64,000 nucleotides of DNA from Planctomycetota bacterium (GTDB lineage: Bacteria; Planctomycetota; UBA1135; UBA2386): contig JALORC010000045.1 of the NCBI GenBank assembly GCA_025459175.1, positions 1-64,000 of the forward strand. Direction: 5' to 3'. Position 1 is the stretch's first letter; the number at the start of each line of letters is the position of its first letter. This document shows positions 1-9,225 of the stretch, piece by piece. The position numbers and the translations under genes are program-made. The notes under the pieces were generated by a model, which did not search any database, was not told where the DNA came from, and saw only the letters and a program-made list of their open reading frames with translations.

Positions 1-1
1 G

Positions 2-604
2 GTCCATGCCGTGCTGGTGAACCCGGATTGCACGACGTGCAACACCAACCATCTGCTGGCGGGCTCCGGCGTCAACACTCGACAAGGGGAGCCCAGGATC
101 GCGGCCCGTTGGGTCGGCCCCAATGTCTCGGACGATGCGATCGTCGCGTTCACCAACTCCAGCAACTCGCCGGGCTTCAGCAGCGACATCAACGCGCAGC
201 GCTGGCAGGTGCTCGGCAGCGGCATCGCGCCGACCAACCTGCTCGGCGGCTGCGCGCTCGGCGGCACCAACACGACGACCGGTGGCCCGTTCGTGATCGG
301 CAACCCGAACTTCGCGTTCCGGGTCACCGGCGCCGATCCGGCGGCACTGCTGTTCCTGAACCTCGGCCTGCCGAGCGGCGGCCTGCTCTGCGGCAGCTGC
401 ACCTACACCAATCCGATCGGGCTCGAACTGAAGGCCAACGTCGGCGGCACCGCGACCTCGGTGTTCGCGCTGCCGTGCGATCCGGCGCTGGTGACCTTCC
501 AGATGGAGAGCCAGTGGATCAGCTTCGGCACCGCGTTCTCGCCGTGTCCGCTGCTGGCCGGCGTCTCGGCCTCCAACCGCCTGCTGTTCACGCTGTCGAA
601 CTGA
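2..604 (+). CDS. C-terminal part of a secreted planctomycete protein (5' truncated)
   Basis: The frame is open from the first full codon of the window, so the gene begins outside it; the GTG at position 11 used by the ORF track is probably internal. About 200 residues are visible. The sequence is rich in Gly, Asn, Thr and Ser, with paired cysteines (LLCGSC), and ends in a short conserved-looking segment (SNRLLFTLSN). In planctomycetes such an ending is a common C-terminal domain of exported proteins, which supports a secreted role; no catalytic motif is visible. It is convergent with the next gene, and its stop codon lies inside a perfect inverted repeat. Function unknown. Confidence 0.7.
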   Translation, partial: VHAVLVNPDCTTCNTNHLLAGSGVNTRQGEPRIAARWVGPNVSDDAIVAFTNSSNSPGFSSDINAQRWQVLGSGIAPTNLLGGCALGGTNTTTGGPFVIGNPNFAFRVTGADPAALLFLNLGLPSGGLLCGSCTYTNPIGLELKANVGGTATSVFALPCDPALVTFQMESQWISFGTAFSPCPLLAGVSASNRLLFTLSN

Positions 605-625
605 GTCGGGGCCGCGCCCGACTCA
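602..625. terminator. Bidirectional hairpin between convergent genes
   Basis: TGAGTCGGG (602-610) and CCCGACTCA (617-625) form a perfect 9-bp stem with the six-base loop GCCGCG. The TGA of the left gene and the stop codon of the right, minus-strand gene are the outer ends of the stem. There is no T-run, so this is a hairpin terminator candidate rather than a classical intrinsic terminator. Confidence 0.55.
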
Positions 626-970
626 CTTCGCGATGCGGACCCAGCCCGAGCGCTCGATCCAAAGGCTGCTCATGCGGCCGTCCGTGGCCTGCACCGGCAG
701 ATGTTCGAAGCCGGTGCCCGAGCCGTCCCAGGCGTCGTCGAACCAGAACGCGTAGGCGTCGGTGACCAGCAGGTCGCCGACGAACGCTCCCGCATAGGTG
801 ACGGGGATGATGCCGGTGCCCCACATCACCACGTTCCACCACGGGCTGTTGACGTAGTGCTTGTGGTCCCAGTCGTCGACCGTGCGGCGCAGCTGGTGCG
901 GGCCGGCGAGGCACGAGGTCGCGGTGACGGCCACCAGGGCCAACGCGGCGGTGCGGAGGAAGGTGCGCAT
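623..970 (-). CDS. DUF3332-like lipoprotein
   Basis: A 115-residue protein with a hydrophobic leader and a lipobox-like cysteine (ATSCLAG), so probably lipid-anchored. The core (a WDHKHY region followed by PWWNVVMWGTGIIP and a run ending DAYAFW) matches the pattern of the DUF3332 family: a Trp/Asn segment, one hydrophobic stretch, then a conserved FW. The family has no established function. The gene lies alone on the minus strand upstream of another small lipoprotein gene (1013..1591) with a gap of about 42 bases, so the two may be co-transcribed. Confidence 0.7.
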   Translation of the reverse strand: MRTFLRTAALALVAVTATSCLAGPHQLRRTVDDWDHKHYVNSPWWNVVMWGTGIIPVTYAGAFVGDLLVTDAYAFWFDDAWDGSGTGFEHLPVQATDGRMSSLWIERSGWVRIAK

Positions 971-1012
971 GCGCGCGAGCCTACGGCACCGGTGCCGGCC
1001 CGCGAAGCGCGT

Positions 1013-1591
1013 TCAGCCGTCGACGCGCGCGTCGAGGCGACGGCGATGCGCGAGCGCGCGGCCGTCGAGTCCGATGCGGACCGCGTGCAGCGCACCGCTG
1101 CGTTCGCGCAGCAGCAGTTCCCAGTGCTCCTCGTGCTGCGGCCCCGACACGATCCAGGCCTCGTCGACGAACGGCGCGCTGCGCAGCGCGGTCGCCAGCA
1201 CGTGCTGCGGCACCTCGGTCAGCGGCACCGTGTGACTGCGTTCGAGCACCGCGCCGTCGTCCGCCAGCAGCACCGAACGGATGTGCGCCGGGTCGGTGTA
1301 GGCGACCTCGACCCGGAACCCGGTGCCGCGGGCGCTCCACTCCCGGCCGGTGTAGCGGCGTTCGCCGTCGGGGGCCACCGCGGTCAGCATCGTGCGCGCG
1401 GCGGGCGGCAGTTCGGCGGGGTGGCACGGCACCACGGCGGCGCCGATCCGACCGCCGTCGAGCCACAGGCGGGCGCCGGCACCCGGCGGCGCCGTGGTGA
1501 GCGCGGTGGCCAGCTCCGTGGCGAACGGGGTCGAGCCCGCACAGGCGGTCAGCAGCGTGAACAACCCGGCCGCGACGTGACAGAGGCGCAT
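1013..1591 (-). CDS. Small lipoprotein of unknown function
   Basis: The ORF is open further upstream, but ATG 1591 directly precedes a signal peptide with a lipobox (LFTLLTACAGS), so this start is chosen, giving 192 residues. The mature part has no recognised domain; it looks like a mixed alpha/beta protein with several acidic beta strands. It is transcribed toward the DUF3332-like lipoprotein and is divergent from the folate-enzyme operon, whose first start codon lies 86 bases away. Function unknown. Confidence 0.65.
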   Translation of the reverse strand: MRLCHVAAGLFTLLTACAGSTPFATELATALTTAPPGAGARLWLDGGRIGAAVVPCHPAELPPAARTMLTAVAPDGERRYTGREWSARGTGFRVEVAYTDPAHIRSVLLADDGAVLERSHTVPLTEVPQHVLATALRSAPFVDEAWIVSGPQHEEHWELLLRERSGALHAVRIGLDGRALAHRRRLDARVDG

Positions 1592-1677
1592 CCGACCACT
1601 TTCCCGGCCGGAACCGGCAGCGCAATAGCGGCGGAGCCTTGATCCTGTGCCGTGGCTCAAGACACTGGCGGCACGCC

Positions 1678-2301
1678 ATGATCGAGCAACCCTTCGCCCA
1701 GATCGTCGATTCCCTCGCTGCCAAGACTCCGACGCCCGGCGGTGGGGCGGCCGCCGCGATGGCCGGCTGCATGGGCGCCGCCCTGTTCCTGATGGTGGTG
1801 CGCTTCTCGCGCGGCAAGAAGGCCAACCTCGAGCGCGACGGTGAACTGCAGGCGGCGGAGACCCAGCTCGAAGGCCACCTGCAGCGGCTCAAGCCGATGG
1901 CCGAGCGCGACTGTCGCTCGTTCGACCTGGTGTCGGCGGCCTACGGCATGCCGAAGGACAGCGACGCCCAGAAGGCGCTGCGCGAGAAGGCGATCCAGGA
2001 GGCGATGGTCGGCGCGATGGTGGTGCCCGAGGAGACGCTGTGCATGGTGCGCGACGTGTTCGTCGGCATGCACAAGGTGGTCGGCTGCATCGGCAAGGCG
2101 ATCGTCAGCGACCTCGCTTCCGGGGCCTCGCTGCTGCTCGCCGCGGCCGAAGGTGCGTTCCTCAACGTGCGCATCAACGCCGCCTTCCTGACCAATCGCG
2201 AGCTCGCCGACCGCACGCTGGCGCGCGCCAGCGAGGTGCTGGCCGAGATCCGCCGTCAACAGCAGGCGATCGCCGTCTCGGTCGACAAGATGCTCGCATG
2301 A
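1678..2301 (+). CDS. Formiminotransferase-cyclodeaminase-like / methenyl-THF cyclohydrolase
   Basis: A 207-residue, predicted all-helical cytosolic protein matching the cyclodeaminase (FTCD C-terminal) family: the TPTPGGGAAAAMAG segment near the N-terminus, then FSRGKK and long helices, at the usual length for a free-standing member. Known members convert formimino-THF to methenyl-THF plus ammonia, or hydrolyse methenyl-THF to 10-formyl-THF (FchA). Which activity applies here cannot be decided from sequence. ATG 1678 was preferred over the longer ORF start because the family similarity begins right after it. The stop overlaps the next start as ATGA, making this the first of five coupled genes. 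Confidence 0.85.
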   Translation: MIEQPFAQIVDSLAAKTPTPGGGAAAAMAGCMGAALFLMVVRFSRGKKANLERDGELQAAETQLEGHLQRLKPMAERDCRSFDLVSAAYGMPKDSDAQKALREKAIQEAMVGAMVVPEETLCMVRDVFVGMHKVVGCIGKAIVSDLASGASLLLAAAEGAFLNVRINAAFLTNRELADRTLARASEVLAEIRRQQQAIAVSVDKMLA

Positions 2302-3842
2302 ACGCGCCACGCCCGCCGCTGCTGCTCTGTGTGCTCGACGGCTTCGGGGAGGCCGCGCCCGGCCCCGCCAACGCGATCCATCGCGCGATGCCACGCTTCT
2401 GGTTCGACCTGCGTGAGCGTTGGCCCACCACGCTGCTGCAGGCGAGCGGCGAGGACGTCGGCCTGCCGTGCGGCCTGATGGGCAACTCCGAGGTCGGCCA
2501 CCTCAACATCGGCGCCGGCCGCGTGGTGTTCCAGGAGATCACCCGCATCGATCGGGAGATCCGCGAGGGGCGCTTCGCGCAGAACGCGGCGCTGCGCTCG
2601 GCCATCGACCACGCGGTGCGGCAGCGCAGCACGCTGCACCTGTTCGGCCTCTGTTCCGACGGTGGCGTGCACAGCAGCGACCAGCACCTGCACGCGCTGC
2701 TGGCGATGGCGAAGGCGGCGGGACTCACCGGCGACCGCGTGCTGCTGCACGCGTTCCTCGACGGCCGCGACACGCCGCCGCGTTCGGCCGGGCCGTTCGT
2801 GGCCCGTATCGAGCAGTGGATGGGGCAGCTCGGCACCGGTCGCATCGCCACCGTGATCGGCCGCTACTACGCGATGGACCGCGACCAGCGCTGGGAACGC
2901 GTGCAGAAGGCCTACGACGCGCTGGTGCTGGGCCAGGGCCATGTCGCGGCGACGGCCCAGGCGGCGATCGCGGCCGCCTACGCGCGCAACGAGGGCGACG
3001 AGTTCGTGCTGCCGACGGTGATCGGTTCGCCCGACCACGGCCGCGTGCGCAGCGGCGACGCGGTGATCTTCTTCAACTACCGCACCGATCGGGCGCGGCA
3101 GCTGACCGACGCGTTCGTCGGCGCCGACTTCCGCGGTTTCCCGCGCGCGTCGGTGCCGGTCGTGCACTACGTGACGATGACGCGCTACCGCGAGGACCTG
3201 CCGTGCCCGGTGGCGTTCCCGCCGCAGAACCTCGACGGCATCTTCCCGCAGGCGATCAGCCGCGCCGGCATGCGCCAACTGCGCATCGCCGAGACCGAGA
3301 AGTACGCGCACGTGACGTTCTTCTTCTCCGGCGGCGAGGAGAAGGAGTATCCGGGCGAGCGGCGCGTGCTGATCCCGAGTCCCAAGGTCGCCACCTACGA
3401 TCTGCAGCCGGAGATGTCGGCGGTGCCGGTGACCGACGCGCTGCTGCGCGAGCTGGCGTCGGGGCAGCGGCCGGACGTGACGATCCTGAACTTCGCCAAC
3501 GCCGACATGGTCGGTCACAGCGGCATCATCCCGGCCGCGATGCAGGCGGTGCAGACGATCGACCAGTGTCTCGCGCGGATCGTGCCGGCCTACCTCGCTC
3601 TCGGTGGCACCGTCGCGATCACCGCCGACCACGGCAACGTCGAGATGATGATCGATCCGGTGACCGGCGAGCCTCACACCGCACACACGACCAATCCGGT
3701 GCCGCTGGTGATCGCCGGCGAAGGCGCGCGTGGTCGCACGCTGCGTCCGGGTGGCCGGCTCTGCGACATCGCCACCACGCTGCTGCCGATCCTCGGCCTG
3801 CCGCGTGCGGCCGGCATGGACGGCGTGGACCTGTTCGCATGA
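2298..3842 (+). CDS. gpmI: 2,3-bisphosphoglycerate-independent phosphoglycerate mutase
   Basis: A 514-residue cytosolic enzyme interconverting 3- and 2-phosphoglycerate in glycolysis, of normal family length. Visible motifs in order: VLDGFGE (metal Asp), MGNSEVGHLNIGAGR (catalytic Ser and phosphate contact), DGGVHSS, FLDGRDTPP, GRYYAMDRDQRWER, NYRTDRARQ, HVTFFFSGG, NFANADMVGHSG and TADHGNVE (Mn-site Asp/His). No key residue is missing. The ORF track starts earlier, but ATG 2298 overlaps the upstream stop as ATGA and begins directly before the first motif. The downstream peptidase gene overlaps by four bases. Pairing with a folate enzyme and secreted proteins looks like transcriptional convenience rather than one pathway. 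Confidence 0.97.
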   Translation: MNAPRPPLLLCVLDGFGEAAPGPANAIHRAMPRFWFDLRERWPTTLLQASGEDVGLPCGLMGNSEVGHLNIGAGRVVFQEITRIDREIREGRFAQNAALRSAIDHAVRQRSTLHLFGLCSDGGVHSSDQHLHALLAMAKAAGLTGDRVLLHAFLDGRDTPPRSAGPFVARIEQWMGQLGTGRIATVIGRYYAMDRDQRWERVQKAYDALVLGQGHVAATAQAAIAAAYARNEGDEFVLPTVIGSPDHGRVRSGDAVIFFNYRTDRARQLTDAFVGADFRGFPRASVPVVHYVTMTRYREDLPCPVAFPPQNLDGIFPQAISRAGMRQLRIAETEKYAHVTFFFSGGEEKEYPGERRVLIPSPKVATYDLQPEMSAVPVTDALLRELASGQRPDVTILNFANADMVGHSGIIPAAMQAVQTIDQCLARIVPAYLALGGTVAITADHGNVEMMIDPVTGEPHTAHTTNPVPLVIAGEGARGRTLRPGGRLCDIATTLLPILGLPRAAGMDGVDLFA

Positions 3843-5221
3843 ACCTGCTTCGCATCGCTGTGGCGCTCGTGCTGTCGACCGCTGGCTTGGCGCAGGAGCC
3901 GCCGCCCGCTTCGCCGCCCGCGATCGGCGCCGAAGTGGCGCGGCTGCTGGCGAACGTCGATGCCGAACGCATCGACACGACCGTGCGCAAGCTGGTCGGC
4001 TTCGGCACCCGCCACGTGTTGTCGCGCACCGACAGCGACACCGAGGGCACCGGCGCCGCGCGCCGTTGGCTGCGCGCCGAGTTCGATGCGATCGCCGCGG
4101 CCAGCGGCGGCCGCCTGACGGTGGCGTTGCAGGAGGCGGTGGTGCCCTGCACCCGACCCGGCATGCCGCGCGAGCTGGCGATCGTCAACGTGATCGCGAC
4201 GCTGCGCGGCAGCAGCGATCCCGACCGCGTCTACGTCGTCGGTGGTCACTACGACTCGCGCAACGGCGACGGCGCCGATGGCAAGGAGCTGGCGCCGGGC
4301 GCCGTCGACGATGCGTCCGGCACCGCGGTGGCGCTCGAGGCCTGTCGGGTGCTCGCCGCGCGTGCGTTCCCGGCCACCATCGTGTTCGTCGCCTACGACG
4401 CCGAGGAGCAGGGGCTGCTCGGTTCGGCGGCGCATGCGAAGGCGCTGGTCGACAGCGGCGTGCGCGTCGACGGCATGATCGGCTGCGACATCGTCGGCAA
4501 CACGCTCGGCATGGACGGCCGGCGCCACGACCGCCACGTGCGCTGCTTCAGCTACGCGCCGAGCGGCAACGACAGCCTCGGTCGCAGCATGGCGCGCGCG
4601 GTCGCGTTCGCCGCGCGCACGTACGTGCCGGAGTTCGGCGTCAAGCTGATCTGGCGCGGCGATCGCTACGGGCGCGGCGGCGACCACCGTTCGTTCTTCG
4701 AACAAGGCGTACCGGCGGTGCGGCTCAGCGAGCCGCGCGAGGACTTCTCGCGCCAGCACCAGAACGTCGTCGAGCGCGATGGCGCCCCGTACGGCGATCT
4801 GCCGGCGTGGTTCGACCGCGCCTACACCGCGCGGGTCACGCAGGTGGTGGTGGCGACGTTGGCCGAGCTGGCCTCGGCGCCGCCGCCGCCGCGGGTCGTC
4901 AATGCGCAGCTGCGCCGCGACCGCTACGACACCGAACTGGTCTACGAGCTGCCGGAAGGCATCGCCTGCGAGTTCGTCTGGCGCGAGACCACCGACGCCG
5001 ACTGGACCCACACGATCGACATGGCCGCGGCCGCGCCGCGCGCCACCGCCAGCGGCCGCTGGCTGGCGACGCTGAGTTCGGTCTGCCTCGACGACGTCGT
5101 GGTCGGCGTGCGCGCGGTCGGCGCCGACGGCAGTCGCAGCCGTGTCGCGACCCCGCCGGAACCGGACCGGTTCGACCAACGCGCGCGCGCGCCGCGCGGC
5201 ACGGAGACGACAGGACGATGA
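3839..5221 (+). CDS. Secreted M28-family zinc aminopeptidase-like protein
   Basis: A 460-residue protein with an N-terminal signal peptide (MNLLRIAVALVLSTAGLAQE). The M28 di-zinc ligands are all present: His in GGHYDS (about 136), Asp in AVDDASG (about 157), the Glu pair in DAEEQG (about 188), Asp in GCDIVG (about 217) and His in RQHQN (about 306). Enzymes of this family remove N-terminal residues or act as carboxypeptidases. The region after about 340 looks like a small beta domain, as often appended to secreted M28 enzymes. Probably periplasmic or exported. The start overlaps gpmI and the stop overlaps the next gene, both as ATGA. Confidence 0.9.
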   Translation: MNLLRIAVALVLSTAGLAQEPPPASPPAIGAEVARLLANVDAERIDTTVRKLVGFGTRHVLSRTDSDTEGTGAARRWLRAEFDAIAAASGGRLTVALQEAVVPCTRPGMPRELAIVNVIATLRGSSDPDRVYVVGGHYDSRNGDGADGKELAPGAVDDASGTAVALEACRVLAARAFPATIVFVAYDAEEQGLLGSAAHAKALVDSGVRVDGMIGCDIVGNTLGMDGRRHDRHVRCFSYAPSGNDSLGRSMARAVAFAARTYVPEFGVKLIWRGDRYGRGGDHRSFFEQGVPAVRLSEPREDFSRQHQNVVERDGAPYGDLPAWFDRAYTARVTQVVVATLAELASAPPPPRVVNAQLRRDRYDTELVYELPEGIACEFVWRETTDADWTHTIDMAAAAPRATASGRWLATLSSVCLDDVVVGVRAVGADGSRSRVATPPEPDRFDQRARAPRGTETTGR

Positions 5222-7908
5222 ACACGAGCCCGAAGATGCGAACGCGCGCGCTGCCGTCGCCGTGGTCGACGCTGGTGCTGGCGCTCGGCGCCTGCGGGGT
5301 CGGCAACGGCAGCGAGATCGGTCCGGTGCTGCCCGACCAGCCCGACGACAGCTGCAAGGTGGTGGTGCTCGACGACCAGTTCCGCGGCGTCACCGGGGCC
5401 ACGGTGTCGATCGGCACCGCGCGGGCGCTGACCGGGCGCAACGGCCGCGGCGATCTGTTCGCCAGTCCACGCGGTCGGGTGTTGGTGCGGGTCGATGTCG
5501 AGCACGGCGCCGCGCAGGCTGGCGACGTGCTCGGTGGCTACACGGTGGCGCAGACGATCGTCGGTCCGGATCTGCCGGCGGTGTTGCACGTGCCCGATCT
5601 GCCCGACAGCGCCACCCGCTTGGTCGCGCCCGGCACGCAGAGCCTGGCGATCAGCGTCACCACGCCGGCCGGCAGCATCGTGACGCTGCCGGCCGGTGGT
5701 TCGCTCGGCGGACCGCCGGGCGGCGTGTCGGTGGTGCTGCGCGCCGGCGACCTGCAGGCGTCGAACCTGCCCGGCGATCTGCCCGGTGATGCCGGCGGTG
5801 CGTTGCTGTTCTCCCGCGCAGTGATGATCGCGCCGGCGAGTGCGACGTTCGTGCCCGGGCTGACCTTGGACGTCGCCGACGAACTCGGTGCCGGCAGCAC
5901 GGCGCCGCGGCTGTTCCATCTCGACGGGGCCACCGGTGAATGGACCGAGGTCGCGGCAACCACGGCCGCCGGCGGCGGTCGTCTGACCGCGACCGCAGCG
6001 GCGGTGACCGGCGGGCTCTACGCGTTCGCGTTGCCGGTCCCGGGCACCACGATCAGCGGGCGCATCGTCGACGCGGCCGGCAACGGGATGCCGGCGGCGA
6101 TGCTGCGCTGCGACGGGCGCAGTGCGCGCAGCGAGGGCGATGGCCGCTTCTCGATCGATCGCATCGCCGCGACGCTCGCCGACGGCTCGCCGCGCCAGGC
6201 GACCTTGGCGGCGTTCGCCGGGGGCAGCTGGCTGCCGGTGCGGGCGGCGCAGACGTTCGATGCCGGCCCGGCACCGGTCGCGCTGCCCGACCTGCGGCTC
6301 GACACCGTGTTCGCCGGCGACATCCGCGTGCAGCAGATCGTGCGCGGGCGGGCCAACGCGTTCGCGCCGGCGCGCATCTCGTCGCAGAACGGCGACGTCG
6401 CGCTCGCCTCGACCAGCGATGCCAATGGCCAGGTGACGTTCGAGGACGTGCCGGCCGACTTCTTCGGCTTCCAGGACGGCGTGCCGCTGAGCGGCATCGA
6501 GCTGCTGCAGGGCCAGTCGGTCGCGTTCCTCGATCGTGGTCGCCGCCGCCTCGACGCGCTGCAGTTCCAGCAGCGGCGGGCCTGGGTGCAGGGTGCGCGC
6601 CGCAGCCGCATCTACATCAGCGACGACGTCGGCGGCGGTCCGCTCGCGAACGCGTTCGTCGTCGGCGGCGCCACCCCCGGCGAAGGCCTGATCGGCGAGA
6701 CGCGCGACGGCGCCACGGTGTTCGCCGCGCGCGACGTCTCCGGTCGCGCCACCGTGTCGCGCCGCTCGCAGCGCGATGGTGCGAGTCGCGTCGACGCGTT
6801 CACGATCGTCGCCCCCGACGGCGACCTGCTCGAACTGCCGCTGCCGCGCCTGCGCCGCACCGCGGTCGGCGCCTTCGACCGGCACGGTCTGGTGGCCGGC
6901 GCGCTGGTCGGTGCCGATCCGTCGCGCGAGCACGCGTTGCGCAGCACGCGCCGCATCTCGCTGCAGGAATGGTGGGACGACGTCGTCGACGGCGTGCCGA
7001 TCCGTTCGGCGCTGCCGCTCGATCTCGATCCGGCGCTGACGCACGACCGGTTCGTGGTCGGCGTCGATGCCATCGGTGGCAACCTCGCCGCCGTCGAGTT
7101 CACCCGCACCGCGGGCATCGACACGCTGCTCAACGTCGCCGTCGCTGCCGACGTGACGCCGAACGAAGGGGCCCGCATCGAGCTCGAGCTGCCGTTCGCG
7201 GCGCCGGCGACCAGCGTGTTCGTGGCGAGCGGCGCGCTGGTCGGGCTCGCCCCCGAGATCGATGTCGGCGGTCTGCAGTTCGACCTCGCGCTGCGCCAGC
7301 CGTCGGGGCGGGTCGTCGACGTGGCGCGCGGACTCAGTGGCAACTTGACGCGGCTCGGCGACGACCTGCGCTTCCAGCTGCCCGAGCTGTCGGGGCCGCT
7401 GGCCGGGCACGAATGGCTGGTGCTGCTGCGGTCGTCGAGCACCGGCCCCGGGGTCAGCGCCGCCCATTCGAGCCTGTGCGTGTTGCGGGCGCCGACGCAG
7501 CCGCCACAGCCGTTCCGGCTGCCTGCGTTCCCGAGCATCGTCGCGCCGGCCCCCGGTGGCACCGTCGCCGCGAACGGCTTCGCGGTCGAGTTCACGCTGC
7601 CGGCGGGCGCCGTCTGCGGCACCATCGATCTCGTCTCGGCGACCGGCGGCGAGCCGCTGTCCTGGCGCGTCGTGGTGCCGCCGAACGCGACCCGCTTCGA
7701 CTTCGTCACGCTGCCGGCCACGGCGCCGACGCCGCTGGTCGCCGGGCGCGCCTACACGCTGACGGTGTCGGCGTACTTCGGTGCCGGCGTGTTGTCCTCG
7801 TCGGCGAATCCGTATCGCGAACTCACCACGTTCTGGCAGTCGATCGGCGCGGCCGAACGTGGCGTCGTGCACGTCGCGCGCCGCTCGCTGGTGATCGACA
7901 CGCCGTGA
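5218..7908 (+). CDS. Large lipoprotein with carboxypeptidase-regulatory-like repeats
   Basis: An 896-residue protein whose N-terminus carries a hydrophobic segment ending in LALGACGVG, a lipobox-like site. Several beta-sandwich repeats of the carboxypeptidase regulatory-like type follow (for example ISGRIVDAAGNGMPAAML, and a later GEGLIGETRDGATVFAA stretch). The final part (from about 760) resembles a big extracellular beta domain. No catalytic motif is seen, so a structural or binding role on the outer surface is inferred. ATG 5218 overlaps the peptidase stop, and its TGA overlaps the GTG of the following gene, so it sits fourth of five in the coupled cluster. Confidence 0.75.
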   Translation: MNTSPKMRTRALPSPWSTLVLALGACGVGNGSEIGPVLPDQPDDSCKVVVLDDQFRGVTGATVSIGTARALTGRNGRGDLFASPRGRVLVRVDVEHGAAQAGDVLGGYTVAQTIVGPDLPAVLHVPDLPDSATRLVAPGTQSLAISVTTPAGSIVTLPAGGSLGGPPGGVSVVLRAGDLQASNLPGDLPGDAGGALLFSRAVMIAPASATFVPGLTLDVADELGAGSTAPRLFHLDGATGEWTEVAATTAAGGGRLTATAAAVTGGLYAFALPVPGTTISGRIVDAAGNGMPAAMLRCDGRSARSEGDGRFSIDRIAATLADGSPRQATLAAFAGGSWLPVRAAQTFDAGPAPVALPDLRLDTVFAGDIRVQQIVRGRANAFAPARISSQNGDVALASTSDANGQVTFEDVPADFFGFQDGVPLSGIELLQGQSVAFLDRGRRRLDALQFQQRRAWVQGARRSRIYISDDVGGGPLANAFVVGGATPGEGLIGETRDGATVFAARDVSGRATVSRRSQRDGASRVDAFTIVAPDGDLLELPLPRLRRTAVGAFDRHGLVAGALVGADPSREHALRSTRRISLQEWWDDVVDGVPIRSALPLDLDPALTHDRFVVGVDAIGGNLAAVEFTRTAGIDTLLNVAVAADVTPNEGARIELELPFAAPATSVFVASGALVGLAPEIDVGGLQFDLALRQPSGRVVDVARGLSGNLTRLGDDLRFQLPELSGPLAGHEWLVLLRSSSTGPGVSAAHSSLCVLRAPTQPPQPFRLPAFPSIVAPAPGGTVAANGFAVEFTLPAGAVCGTIDLVSATGGEPLSWRVVVPPNATRFDFVTLPATAPTPLVAGRAYTLTVSAYFGAGVLSSSANPYRELTTFWQSIGAAERGVVHVARRSLVIDTP

Positions 7909-9197
7909 GGTGCGCGCGCCAGCCTGGCCGGGCGCGGGCTGCGGTGCTGCTGGTCGCGGCCAGCCTCGCGGCCTGCCGCAGTGCCCAGCCGGTGTCGACG
8001 CCGGCGGAACAGCTCGAGCTGGCGGCGTCGGCGCTGCGCGAAGGGCGGCTCGAGGAGGCTTCGGCGCTGGTGGCCGGCGTGCGCCAGCGGCATCCGGAGG
8101 ACGTGCAAGCCGCACAGTGGAGCAGCTTCCTCGCCGAGCTGACGTGGCGCGATGACCACGCCATCCGCGAACAACAGGCGGCGATCCGCAACCTGCGCAG
8201 TGCCGGCGACCAGTCGGCCGAAGCGGCGCTGCGCGGTCGCCTCGGCGAGCTGTTGTTCCAGGCCGGGCGCTGGGGCGAGTGTGCCGAGCCGCTGTCGGCC
8301 GGCGCCGCCGCCACCGACGGCGAACGTCGACGCGCGTTCGCGGCCGTCGCCGGCTGGCTGCCGTCGGTGCGCAAGGCCTCGGGGCCGATCGTCACCGAGC
8401 AGCGGCTGTTGCCCGGCGACGCCGCCGAGTTCGTGTGCGGCAGCGGCGACCGCCGCCGCCCGTTCGCGATCGACACCGGCACCTCGATGACGACGCTCGG
8501 TCGTTCGTTCGCCGACGAACTCGAAGTGCGCGGCCGGCGGCCGGCCGGGCAGGCGCTCGACAGCGCCGGTCGCGGCCTGCCGGTCGAGGTCGGGGCGCTG
8601 CTGCAGTTCGAGGTCGGCGACATCGCGATCGGGGCGGTGCCGGTGCTGGTCGTCGACGATGCGGCGCTCCGCTTGCGCGACCTGTTCGGCGGGGCCGAGC
8701 GGGTGCCGCGCGGCGTGCTCGGGCTCGATCTGCTGGCGGCGGTGCGCCTGACGCTCGATCCCGAACGGCAGAGCGTGACGCTCGAACTCCCGCAGGGGCT
8801 GCCCGAGGGGCAATCGGTGCAGTGTGTGCGGGTCGACGGTCGGTGCCTGGTGCCGGTGTTCGTCGAAGGTGTGCGCCTGTGGTTCGTGCTCGACACCGGC
8901 GCCAGCCACTCGAGCCTCAGCGAATCAGGGTTGCGCCGCCTGCCCGGCGGCGACCGCCGCGCGGTGCCGGCGTTCCGCCGCGTGCGCACCGTCGGCGGCG
9001 GCATGGTGTCGGTCCGCGAAGTGCGCGATCTGGTGCTGCGCTGCAGCGAGGCGCGCTTCCTCGGGGTGACGCTGCCGGTGGTCGCCCGCGGAGCCGGCGC
9101 GACCTTCCCGATCGACGGCGTGCTCGGCGTCGACCTGCTCAGCAAGTGCCGCGTCACGCTGGACCGCGGCCGGGCGCGCTTCAGTACTCCGTCCTAG
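7905..9197 (+). CDS. Lipoprotein with two retropepsin-like aspartyl protease domains
   Basis: A 430-residue protein from GTG 7905, which overlaps the previous stop as GTGA; the ORF track's start is far upstream in the wrong region. The N-terminus has a leader ending SLAACRS (lipobox), then a helical TPR-like stretch. Two retropepsin-type half domains follow, each with a catalytic-type triplet: IDTGTSMTTLG near 190 and LDTGASHSSLS near 329, each followed by a glycine-rich LGLDLL or LGVDLL element. Two domains in one chain could form an intramolecular active site as in pepsin-like enzymes (inference). Substrate unknown. Last gene of the five-gene cluster. Confidence 0.8.
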   Translation: MRCARQPGRARAAVLLVAASLAACRSAQPVSTPAEQLELAASALREGRLEEASALVAGVRQRHPEDVQAAQWSSFLAELTWRDDHAIREQQAAIRNLRSAGDQSAEAALRGRLGELLFQAGRWGECAEPLSAGAAATDGERRRAFAAVAGWLPSVRKASGPIVTEQRLLPGDAAEFVCGSGDRRRPFAIDTGTSMTTLGRSFADELEVRGRRPAGQALDSAGRGLPVEVGALLQFEVGDIAIGAVPVLVVDDAALRLRDLFGGAERVPRGVLGLDLLAAVRLTLDPERQSVTLELPQGLPEGQSVQCVRVDGRCLVPVFVEGVRLWFVLDTGASHSSLSESGLRRLPGGDRRAVPAFRRVRTVGGGMVSVREVRDLVLRCSEARFLGVTLPVVARGAGATFPIDGVLGVDLLSKCRVTLDRGRARFSTPS

Positions 9198-9225
9198 GCC
9201 CTCGCCGGGCGCCGGGCCGGTGGGT

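Noticed and set aside
2256-3686. 476-residue minus-strand ORF opposite gpmI
   Set aside because: gpmI carries all family motifs on the plus strand; the antisense frame has only low-complexity His/Arg/Val-rich sequence.
4942-8115. 1057-residue minus-strand ORF
   Set aside because: It runs antisense to three clear genes, is dominated by Arg/Ala/Gly/Pro and has no motif; a GC-rich shadow frame.
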